This document shows, piece by piece, positions 1 to 6,601 of a DNA stretch of 64,000 nucleotides (positions are counted from its first letter, which is position 1; each line of letters starts with the position of its first letter). This stretch comes from Robertmurraya sp047302285 (GTDB lineage: Bacteria > Bacillota > Bacilli > Bacillales > Cytobacillaceae). The DNA lies in contig NZ_CP154845.1 of NCBI RefSeq assembly GCF_047302285.1, positions 1,984,001 through 2,048,000 of the forward strand, given 5' to 3'. The notes beneath the pieces were generated by a model. It had not been told where the DNA came from and ran no database searches. It was given only the letters and a program-made list of their open reading frames with translations. The position numbers were made by a program, and so were the translations under genes.

Positions 1-138
1 AACAACCTGAAGATTAGCTAGTACAGTGGAAAAACCTATCCAGACAAATAAACCAGTTTTTCCAAAGAGACGATAAATAGCGAGAACAAAAACAAAGTTG
101 ACAATAACAAAGATGAGGCCAAACCATTCATTAAACAT
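1..138 (-). CDS. ypdP: Queuosine precursor transporter (VUT family), N-terminal part
   Basis: Only the first 46 codons lie in the window, on the minus strand; the rest continues past the left edge. The start ATG at 138 follows a strong AGGAGG site. The peptide begins MFNEWFGLIFVIVNFVFVLA, a hydrophobic first membrane segment, and continues with more membrane sequence. It resembles the start of YpdP, an inner-membrane permease thought to import queuosine precursors such as preQ1. The probable preQ1 riboswitch just upstream supports that role. The identification rests on a short N-terminus plus context, so it is likely rather than certain. Confidence 0.65.
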   Translation of the reverse strand, partial: MFNEWFGLIFVIVNFVFVLAIYRLFGKTGLFVWIGFSTVLANLQVV

Positions 139-144
139 ATTACT

Positions 145-187
145 TCCTCCTGTAGTTTTGATAGTGCGGGAGTTCACGAACCGCATA
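145..187 (-). promoter_or_regulatory. Probable preQ1-I riboswitch controlling the transporter
   Basis: Read on the minus strand, a 5-bp stem TGCGG (185-181) pairs with CCGCA (169-165) around the loop TTCGTGAACTC. It is followed by an A-rich tail with AAAACTA that runs into the AGGAGG ribosome site of the transporter gene. Short P1 stem, TTC-type loop and A-rich tail touching the Shine-Dalgarno are hallmarks of preQ1 class I aptamers, which close into a pseudoknot and hide the ribosome site. The loop-tail pairing is short (about 3 bp), so a covariance-model score would settle it. Confidence 0.65.
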
Positions 188-285
188 GGGTTATTCAATT
201 GTCTTTGCCTATTATAGCGATCTTTATGCTAAGTGAAAACAATTAAGCCATAAAAAAATGGGGAATTTTGAAAGGGTTTGATTCG

Positions 286-942
286 ATGGATTACAAAATT
301 GAGATGACGTATAAATTACGTGGCAGCAAACCTATTGCGTTTACATCAGAGTGGTTAGACGCAGATACGGCGATTCGTCTGGGAGAGGAATTGGAAAAAA
401 TGGGGAAGGTTTCACAATTTTCATTTCTAGATGAAATGAACCATTCCTGGTCCATGAAAGAGATGCGTAAGCTGACAGTGGAGATAGAAGAGGAACCCCA
501 TGATATTACGTTATATTTCGATGGTGGCTTTAATAATAATACATATGAGGCTGGTTTAGGAGCCATTATTTATTATAAGCAAGGGAAGAAACAATTTCGT
601 TTAAGAGCCAATCAATTAATTGAACAAATGGAAACAAATAACGAATCTGAATATGCAGCATTGTATTTTGCTTTAGATTTACTTGAGGGGCTTGGTGTTC
701 ATCATCTACCGTGTGAGATTAAAGGAGATTCCCAAGTAGTATTGAAGCAATTAGAGGGAGAATGGCCAGTCTTTGAAAATAATTTAAGTCGCTGGCTCGA
801 CCGAATTGATGAAAAGATTAACAATCTTGGCATCAAGGCGAAATATGAACCTGTGCCGAGAAAAGAAAATAAAGAAGCAGATAAACTTGCCACACAGGCA
901 TTGGAAGGGAAAATCATTCATAGTACAATGGAACTTAACTAG
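286..942 (+). CDS. RNase H-like domain protein (YpeP/YpdQ-like)
   Basis: A 218-residue protein with an N-terminal region of about 75 residues of unknown role and a C-terminal RNase HI-type fold. The four acidic residues of the DEDD active site are visible in order: FDGG, NNESEYAAL, KGDSQV and NKEADKLA. Family members cleave RNA in RNA-DNA hybrids, although the Bacillus YpeP/YpdQ paralogs are poorly characterised and some lack activity; here the catalytic set looks intact. I chose ATG 286, 9 nt after AAAGGG, rather than the upstream in-frame TTG at 268. The gene is followed closely by the zinc-finger gene at 994 and they probably form one transcript. Confidence 0.8.
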   Translation: MDYKIEMTYKLRGSKPIAFTSEWLDADTAIRLGEELEKMGKVSQFSFLDEMNHSWSMKEMRKLTVEIEEEPHDITLYFDGGFNNNTYEAGLGAIIYYKQGKKQFRLRANQLIEQMETNNESEYAALYFALDLLEGLGVHHLPCEIKGDSQVVLKQLEGEWPVFENNLSRWLDRIDEKINNLGIKAKYEPVPRKENKEADKLATQALEGKIIHSTMELN

Positions 943-993
943 CTAAATGGCTTGCATTCGAATGACGAAAAATCGATGAGAGGGGTAGAGCGT

Positions 994-1170
994 TTGAAGC
1001 GGAAAGACATCCTATTAGAAGTTGAAGAACTGCTAAGCAGCTATTGCAAGGACTGTTTTTTACATAGACACCATAAAAAAGAGATGGGAAGGACCTATGC
1101 TCATCGTTTTTGTATTACCCAGTGCACAGTTGGTGAGAAGATAAAAGATATTGGAAAGAAACTTGAATAA
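994..1170 (+). CDS. ypeQ: Small zinc-finger protein YpeQ
   Basis: A 58-residue protein with two cysteine pairs, CKDC near residue 18 and CITQC near residue 41, separated by a basic and histidine-rich stretch (HRHHKK, AHRFC). This is the pattern of the YpeQ family of small zinc-finger domain proteins of Bacillus, whose function is unknown. TTG at 994 is preferred because GAGGGG lies 8 nt upstream; in-frame ATG 976 and the TTG at 952 lack such a site. It follows the RNase H-like gene as in B. subtilis. Confidence 0.75.
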   Translation: MKRKDILLEVEELLSSYCKDCFLHRHHKKEMGRTYAHRFCITQCTVGEKIKDIGKKLE

Positions 1171-1184
1171 CGGACATTACGAAA

Positions 1185-1205
1185 GGCTGGTGAAATTCAC
1201 CAGCC
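1185..1205. terminator. Bidirectional terminator between ypeQ and cspD
   Basis: Perfect inverted repeat GGCTGGTGAA / TTCACCAGCC between the convergent ypeQ and cspD genes. The downstream run on the plus strand is only weakly T-rich. Confidence 0.7.
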
Positions 1206-1226
1206 TTATGCTTATAATTTATTGGA

Positions 1227-1427
1227 TTATAGCTTAACTACGTTAGAAGCTTGTGGTCCACGGTTACCTTCAACGATTTCGAAAGAAACTTCTTGACCTT
1301 CTTCTAGAGATTTAAAGCCATCTCCTTGGATAGCTGTGAAGTGTACGAATACATCGTCTCCACCTTCAACTTCAATGAATCCAAAGCCTTTTTCATTGTT
1401 GAACCATTTTACTTTACCGTTTTGCAT
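1227..1427 (-). CDS. cspD: Cold-shock protein CspD
   Basis: A 66-residue single-domain cold-shock protein, an RNA chaperone that binds single-stranded nucleic acids. RNP1 (KGFGFI) and RNP2 (DVFVHF) are intact and the length is exactly that of Bacillus CspD. The start at 1427 follows AGGAGG, 10 nt upstream; the upstream in-frame extension to 1472 has no support. It stands alone on the minus strand and is preceded by a promoter whose transcript would carry a leader of roughly 115 nt, typical of genes regulated after transcription by temperature. Confidence 0.95.
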   Translation of the reverse strand: MQNGKVKWFNNEKGFGFIEVEGGDDVFVHFTAIQGDGFKSLEEGQEVSFEIVEGNRGPQASNVVKL

Positions 1428-1552
1428 AAAAAAAATTCCTCCTAAGCCTTTAAGGACACAAAAAAGTGCCAAGTAATATTATCATTAATCGAGTTTATTT
1501 TAGTGCCAATAGTTACCAATGGCGGAAATAAATTCTGTTTAATGATGTCTAT

Positions 1553-1581
1553 AATATACATGATTGAATCTTAGTCGTCAA
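1553..1581 (-). promoter_or_regulatory. SigA-type promoter of cspD
   Basis: On the minus strand TTGACG (1581-1576) and TATATT (1558-1553) are separated by 17 nt. The distance to the cspD start gives a long untranslated leader. The rest of the 1428-1754 gap shows no other feature I can support. Confidence 0.7.
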
Positions 1582-1754
1582 GAAATGTAAGCCTTTTTAC
1601 GAACTATATACTAAAAATTCAGATTAGGGAAATCATTGAAAATCCCTATAATTAATCTTTTATATATTCCCATTTTTTGTTATGCTTTGGATAAGTTTAA
1701 TAGAGTTAATTCGATATATTTACTGATCATAATCTGGAAAAGTAGGTGAATGAA

Positions 1755-2726
1755 ATGAAGAAAGACCCACCTTTTTTTGAGCAAAAAACACCTATGACTA
1801 CTTCCGAAAATGAACAAAGGCTATGGAACGAGCCTTCCCAACACTTAACCATCCCAGAAAAATACGATCCGTTGCTACTTAAAAGAGTTGGAGAAAGAAT
1901 TACAGAAGCATCGAAGCAAATGGAGTCCATATTTTTTCAAGTGAGGGGAGGTAGAGAGGTTCCGCTAGTGGAAATAAAAGAGAAAATTATTCCAATTATT
2001 AAGAAAGCAGCCGAGATTCCACATATCTATCATCTCTTCTTTGAATTAAATGAAAAAGAACGCTATACATATAGACATCCGATCGGTGTTGGAATCATTT
2101 CAAGAGTAATTGGCAAATGGTTAAAATTAAATGAACAAGAGTTAGAGGATTTAACTTTAGGAGCTACCTTATATGATATTGGAAAAGCATCAGTCCCTTC
2201 CGATATATTAAACAAAACAGGGAAACTAACGAGAGAAGAATATGAAATCATGTCCAATCATACGGTGTATGGCTATAATCTTCTCAAAAATACGGATCAT
2301 ATAAATGAAAATGTGGCCTTAATAGCGTTGCAGCATCATGAACGAGAGGATGGAAATGGCTATCCAATTGGGATTAAAGGCTCTCAAATTAGTTATTTAG
2401 CAAAAATTGTAGCTGTTGCTGATGTATTTCATGCGATGTCCTCACCAAAAATTTATCATGAAGCACTCCCATTTTATGGAGTGATCAAACAAATGGAGCA
2501 GGATACGTTTGGAAGGCTAGATCCGAAGATTGTATTGACTTTCTTAAACAAAGTGATGGATAGCCTAATAGGAAGAAAAGTTCTTCTTTCAGACGGAAAT
2601 ATCGGAACAATTGTCCTCATAAATCCTTACGAACCGATTCGATGTCTAGTCCAAACAGAGGACCATCTTATTGACCTTAAGTATAATCATCATCTGCAAA
2701 TTGAAAGAGTATTAGAAGATAATTAA
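1755..2726 (+). CDS. HD-GYP domain protein with substituted HD motif
   Basis: A 323-residue soluble protein with an N-terminal segment of about 95 residues and an HD-GYP domain (about residues 100-260), the family that hydrolyses cyclic di-GMP or other cyclic dinucleotides. The HHE...DGNGYP signature is complete, and RHP at the domain start is present, but the name-giving HD pair reads YD (LYDIGK, residues 140-141; codon TAT at 2172). The loss of this histidine should remove a metal ligand, so catalysis is doubtful. The C-terminal 60 residues form an additional beta-rich part. ATG 1755 is chosen because AGTAGGTGA is placed 6 nt upstream; GTG 1746 overlaps that site. It is a single gene ended by a terminator at 2744. 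Confidence 0.85.
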   Translation: MKKDPPFFEQKTPMTTSENEQRLWNEPSQHLTIPEKYDPLLLKRVGERITEASKQMESIFFQVRGGREVPLVEIKEKIIPIIKKAAEIPHIYHLFFELNEKERYTYRHPIGVGIISRVIGKWLKLNEQELEDLTLGATLYDIGKASVPSDILNKTGKLTREEYEIMSNHTVYGYNLLKNTDHINENVALIALQHHEREDGNGYPIGIKGSQISYLAKIVAVADVFHAMSSPKIYHEALPFYGVIKQMEQDTFGRLDPKIVLTFLNKVMDSLIGRKVLLSDGNIGTIVLINPYEPIRCLVQTEDHLIDLKYNHHLQIERVLEDN

Positions 2727-2743
2727 ATACAGAATAATTTAGC

Positions 2744-2775
2744 AAAGGTTCCTAATTGAAGGAACCTTTTTTTAT
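2744..2775 (+). terminator. Intrinsic terminator after the HD-GYP gene
   Basis: AAAGGTTCC / GGAACCTTT stem followed by a run of T residues, 17 nt after the stop codon. Confidence 0.85.
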
Positions 2776-2812
2776 GTAAAAAAGGAAATGTGAAACTTTT
2801 TGTATTTTTTGG

Positions 2813-2840
2813 TTGACTTTTTTTTGAACTCGCTTAAAAT
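2813..2840 (+). promoter_or_regulatory. SigA-type promoter of the mnt operon
   Basis: TTGACT (2813-2818) and TAAAAT (2835-2840) with a 16-nt spacer, about 125 nt before mntA and directly followed by a MntR-type operator. Confidence 0.7.
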
Positions 2841-2841
2841 G

Positions 2842-2856
2842 TTGCATATAGGAAAC
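2842..2856 (+). promoter_or_regulatory. MntR-type operator
   Basis: TTGCATATAGGAAAC resembles the MntR box of B. subtilis mntA and mntH (TTTGCC...GGAAAC). It lies immediately downstream of the -10 element, where bound repressor would block transcription. The cognate regulator gene mntR is in the same window at 8866. Confidence 0.65.
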
Positions 2857-2965
2857 TTTTATTGATTAAACTAAAAAACATGTCCTAAGTTTAAAAAAGT
2901 GGTCGTAGTTAATAAAAGTGCATGAGGACAGAACACAAGAAATTGAAGAAAGGATGGAGAGGAAT

Positions 2966-3892
2966 ATGAAAAAACTGATGTGGTTGCTTGTTGTTTTTTC
3001 GGCTGTTCTATTAGGGGCTTGTTCAAACGAGAGTAGTAATGCTGAACAGTCCAATGAAAAAATCATCGTGACGACAACGATTGGACAGATTGCTGATGGG
3101 GTCAAAAATATAGGGGGAGACAAAGTGGAAGTAGTCAGTCTCATGGGACCAGGAACTGATCCCCATCTGTATAAAGCTACTCAAGGAGATATGGAAAAGC
3201 TTGAGAAAGCGGATATTATTTTTTATAGTGGTCTTCATTTAGAAGGGAAAATTCTCGATGTTCTCGAGAAAATAAATGAACAGAAACCGACCTATGCGAT
3301 TGGTGAAGTGTTATCTGAGGGGGATTTGCTTGAGGGTGCAGAGGATAGTAGTACGATTGATCCTCATATTTGGTTCGACGTTTCTTTATGGAGGCAAGCG
3401 CTTGAAAAAGTAAGGGATGGTCTCATTGAAATTGACCCTGACAATGAAGAATATTATAGCAACAATGCACAGGAATATTTTACAGAATTGGATGCTTTGA
3501 AAAAGTATACGGAAGAAGAAGTGGCAAAAATTCCGCCAGAGCAAAGAGTACTGGTCACTGCCCATGATGCTTTCGGATATTTTGGAGCAGCGTATGATAT
3601 CGAAGTAATGGGTTTACAAGGCCTTAGTACGGAATCAGAATATGGTCTTGGAGACGTTCAGAAATTAGTGGATGTATTGGTTGAAAGAAATATTAAAGCT
3701 GTTTTTGTGGAGTCTAGTATTTCAGGACGGTCCATAAATGCGGTAATCGAAGGAGCAAAACAAAAAGGTCATGAAGTCACGATTGGGGGAGAACTATTCT
3801 CAGACGCGATGGGTGAAGATGGCACGGAAGAAGGAACGTATATTGGAATGTATAGGCATAATGTGAAGACCATTACAGAGGCATTAAAGTAG
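2966..3892 (+). CDS. mntA: Manganese ABC transporter substrate-binding lipoprotein
   Basis: A 308-residue cluster A-I metal-binding lipoprotein. The signal peptide ends in the lipobox LGAC (Cys19), so it is anchored to the outer face of the membrane. Metal-ligand regions are recognisable: GTDPHLYK, DPHIWFDV, TAHDAFGYF and a C-terminal GGELFSDAMG. It captures Mn(II), or possibly Zn(II), for the MntBCD permease encoded directly downstream. ATG 2966 is used because GGAGAGG is 5 nt upstream and the lipoprotein signal starts there; the GTG at 2918 would add a charged, non-signal extension. The MntR box upstream argues for manganese rather than zinc. Confidence 0.92.
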   Translation: MKKLMWLLVVFSAVLLGACSNESSNAEQSNEKIIVTTTIGQIADGVKNIGGDKVEVVSLMGPGTDPHLYKATQGDMEKLEKADIIFYSGLHLEGKILDVLEKINEQKPTYAIGEVLSEGDLLEGAEDSSTIDPHIWFDVSLWRQALEKVRDGLIEIDPDNEEYYSNNAQEYFTELDALKKYTEEEVAKIPPEQRVLVTAHDAFGYFGAAYDIEVMGLQGLSTESEYGLGDVQKLVDVLVERNIKAVFVESSISGRSINAVIEGAKQKGHEVTIGGELFSDAMGEDGTEEGTYIGMYRHNVKTITEALK

Positions 3893-3903
3893 GAGTGAGT
3901 AAA

Positions 3904-4653
3904 ATGAATCCAATCGAAGTGAATAATTTAACTGTTGCCTATCAAAAAAAGCCAGTTTTACAGAATGTGAGTTTTACTGTCCCTGAAGGAAAGTTAATTG
4001 GTATTATCGGCCCGAATGGAGCGGGGAAGTCGACATTAATCAAGGCCATTTTAGGATTAATTCCGAAGGCAACTGGTGAAATTAAGGTTTATGATAAATT
4101 ATATCGAGCAAAGGATCGAATTGTTGGATATGTTCCCCAAAGAGGTTCAGTTGATTGGGATTTCCCAACAAATGCCCTTGATGTTGTGTTGATGGGGAGA
4201 TACGGTCATGTTGGTTGGTTTAAAAGACCAAGCAAAAAGGATGTAGAATATGCTCTTAGCTGTTTAGAGAAAGTAGGCATGTCAGAGTATGCCAATAGGC
4301 AAATAAGCCAACTATCAGGAGGCCAACAGCAAAGAGTTTTTCTTGCAAGAGCACTTGCCCAAGATGCGAAGGTTTATTTCATGGATGAACCATTTGTTGG
4401 TGTAGATGCGGCAACAGAGAGAGCAATTATAGAGTTATTAAATGAATTGAAGCGACAAGGGAAAACGGTTCTCGTTGTCCACCATGATCTGCAAACGGTC
4501 AAGGATTATTTTGATCATGTTATCTTGCTTAATGTGAATGTGATTGCAGAAGGGCCAACCGAGGATATCTTCACATTAGAAAATTTACATCATACTTATG
4601 GTGGAACATTAGCTTTTTTGGATAAAGGTCATTTTATGGTGGGACAGAAATGA
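3904..4653 (+). CDS. mntB: Manganese ABC transporter ATP-binding protein
   Basis: A 249-residue cytoplasmic ATPase. Walker A is GPNGAGKST, the signature is LSGGQQQRV and Walker B is VYFMDEP, followed by the switch histidine in VVHHDL. It powers metal uptake through MntC/MntD. The gene begins 11 nt after mntA, and ATG 3904 has AGGAG 8 nt upstream; the GTG at 3895 overlaps that site. The protein order binding protein-ATPase-permease-permease matches B. subtilis mntABCD. Confidence 0.93.
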   Translation: MNPIEVNNLTVAYQKKPVLQNVSFTVPEGKLIGIIGPNGAGKSTLIKAILGLIPKATGEIKVYDKLYRAKDRIVGYVPQRGSVDWDFPTNALDVVLMGRYGHVGWFKRPSKKDVEYALSCLEKVGMSEYANRQISQLSGGQQQRVFLARALAQDAKVYFMDEPFVGVDAATERAIIELLNELKRQGKTVLVVHHDLQTVKDYFDHVILLNVNVIAEGPTEDIFTLENLHHTYGGTLAFLDKGHFMVGQK

Positions 4654-4663
4654 GGTGCGAAGG

Positions 4664-5596
4664 ATGGACGATCTAATAAAAATTAGTCTAACCGATGCTA
4701 ATACACAATGGGTTCTTCTTGGAACGATGTTGTTAGGGATATCAAGTGGTGTCCTTGGAAGCATCGCTTTATTAAGAAAACAAAGCTTAATGGGGGATGC
4801 TGTCGCACACGCTTCACTACCAGGTATATGTATTACTTTTCTTCTTTTAGGGGAAAAATCATTATTCCCTTTATTGATTGGAGCGGCTATTTCTGGATTA
4901 TTGGCCACTTTTTGCATCCAGGCAATATCATCCTACTCTATTATTAAGGAGGATACGGCCATCGGGTTAGTGTTATCCGTTTTCTTTGGGCTTGGAATTG
5001 TTCTACTAACGAAGGTGTCCCAATCAAGTGTTGGTAATAAAAGTGGACTAAACGATTTTATTTTTGGGCAAGCGGCATCTCTTGTTGGCAGTGATGTAAA
5101 GTTAATGGCAGGCGCAGCAGCTTTCTTAACCGTTATAACGTGGCTCATTTTCAAAGAATTAAAGGTATTAACCTTTGATCCTGAATTTGCGAAGGGGTTA
5201 GGGTTGCCTACAAAGCTATTAAACTTTGTCTTTCTTTCCTTGCTGGTGTCCGCAATTGTGGTAGGAATTCAAGCAGTTGGTGTCATTCTAATGGCAGCGA
5301 TGCTGATCACGCCAGCAATCTCAGCCCGTTATTGGACCAATTCACTATCTAGAATGATTATCGTATCCGGGGTCTTTGGTGCCTTGTCTGGAGTGTTTGG
5401 TACTTTATTAAGTACATTAGGAGAAGGGTTAGCAACAGGCCCCTTTATCGTCGTCACAGCAACATTCATATTTTTAATTTCCATACTGTTTGCACCTGAA
5501 AGAGGATTGATTACGAAGTGGGTTAAGAGACTGCGGTTAAATAAACGCCTACAACAGGAGTTAATGGTTGGAGAAGAAAGGAAGAGCTATCAATGA
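4664..5596 (+). CDS. mntC: Manganese ABC transporter permease
   Basis: About 310 residues with eight or more hydrophobic segments of the ABC-3 metal permease family, including the conserved early region LMGDAVAHASLPG. It forms half of the membrane channel. The start is not fully certain: ATG 4664 has GAGGTG 5 nt upstream, while GTG 4655 is also in frame. The stop codon overlaps the mntD start (ATGA), which points to translational coupling of the two permeases. Confidence 0.92.
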   Translation: MDDLIKISLTDANTQWVLLGTMLLGISSGVLGSIALLRKQSLMGDAVAHASLPGICITFLLLGEKSLFPLLIGAAISGLLATFCIQAISSYSIIKEDTAIGLVLSVFFGLGIVLLTKVSQSSVGNKSGLNDFIFGQAASLVGSDVKLMAGAAAFLTVITWLIFKELKVLTFDPEFAKGLGLPTKLLNFVFLSLLVSAIVVGIQAVGVILMAAMLITPAISARYWTNSLSRMIIVSGVFGALSGVFGTLLSTLGEGLATGPFIVVTATFIFLISILFAPERGLITKWVKRLRLNKRLQQELMVGEERKSYQ

Positions 5597-6471
5597 GCTA
5601 CGAAGCGTGGATTTTAATAATAGGTTCGCTGGCGGGTATTAGCTGTGGAATTACAGGCTGCTTCCTGATTTTACGCCGTCTCGCAATGCTAGCAGATGCT
5701 ATTAGTCATACCGTATTGTTAGGCATTGTTTTAGCCTTTCTGTTCAGTCAAAGTTTAAACGGATTTTATATGCTCATAGGAGCTGCAGGGATTGGCGTGT
5801 TAACAGCCGTATTCGTACAGCTTTTAAACAGTTCTGGAATACAGGAAGATGCCTCGATTGGAGTTGTGTTCACATTTCTATTTGCGGTGGGAGTGATTCT
5901 CTTAAGCTTGTATGCTGATCATGTCCATTTAGACGTCGATCACGCTCTTATGGGAGAAATCACCTTCGTACCATGGGATTTAGTCCAGTGGGGTTTTCTA
6001 CCAGAATTACCGAGGGCATTTATTATGCTATCAGCAGTGTTAATTATCAATTTGGTGATCATAATTCTTTTCTATAAAGAGTTAAAATTAACATCTTTTG
6101 ATCCGCAAATGGCCGCGGCGATTGGAATACCAGTTCTAGTCATTCATTATATTTTGATGGCAATGGTCTCCATGACGACTGTCGCCTCTTTTGATAGCGT
6201 TGGAGCGATTTTGGTTGTTGCGATGCTTATTGCACCAGGTGCTTCTGCTTACTTATTAACGGATAAATTAAGTATCATGCTCCTACTTAGTGCATTCCTC
6301 GGCGTTGCCGCAGCGATCATTGGCTATTATCTGGCAAGCTGGCTAGACGTATCGATTTCAGGTTGTATGGCAACGGTTAATGGAGTGATTTTTGCACTCG
6401 TCTTTCTATTTGCTCCTCATAAAGGAGTTTTGGCGAAAAAATGGTCGCAAAGGGGATTGAAATTAACTTAG
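5593..6471 (+). CDS. mntD: Manganese ABC transporter permease, second subunit
   Basis: A 292-residue ABC-3 family permease, homologous to the preceding MntC, with the corresponding motif AMLADAISHTVLLG near the N-terminus and at least eight membrane segments. It probably heterodimerises with MntC in the membrane. It overlaps mntC by 4 nt and is followed at once by an intrinsic terminator, so the operon ends here. Confidence 0.92.
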   Translation: MSYEAWILIIGSLAGISCGITGCFLILRRLAMLADAISHTVLLGIVLAFLFSQSLNGFYMLIGAAGIGVLTAVFVQLLNSSGIQEDASIGVVFTFLFAVGVILLSLYADHVHLDVDHALMGEITFVPWDLVQWGFLPELPRAFIMLSAVLIINLVIIILFYKELKLTSFDPQMAAAIGIPVLVIHYILMAMVSMTTVASFDSVGAILVVAMLIAPGASAYLLTDKLSIMLLLSAFLGVAAAIIGYYLASWLDVSISGCMATVNGVIFALVFLFAPHKGVLAKKWSQRGLKLT

Positions 6472-6472
6472 A

Positions 6473-6502
6473 AGTCTCACATTTTATGTGAGGCTTTTTT
6501 TT
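6473..6502 (+). terminator. Intrinsic terminator of mntABCD
   Basis: AGTCTCAC / GTGAGGCT stem with a 7-nt loop and eight T residues, immediately after the mntD stop. Confidence 0.88.
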
Positions 6503-6601
6503 CTATTTATGAAAAAATGATGAAATGTATTCTCGTAGCTAGCGGAATCATGTACAATAGGAGAGGCGTTTTATTTTGTGAAATTGGAAGTGAGTCCCAT
6601 A

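Noticed and set aside
2797..2820. Fourth SigW-type promoter near TGAAAC at about 2800
   Set aside because: No CGTA occurs at the right distance, and a SigA-type promoter with a MntR box explains the region.
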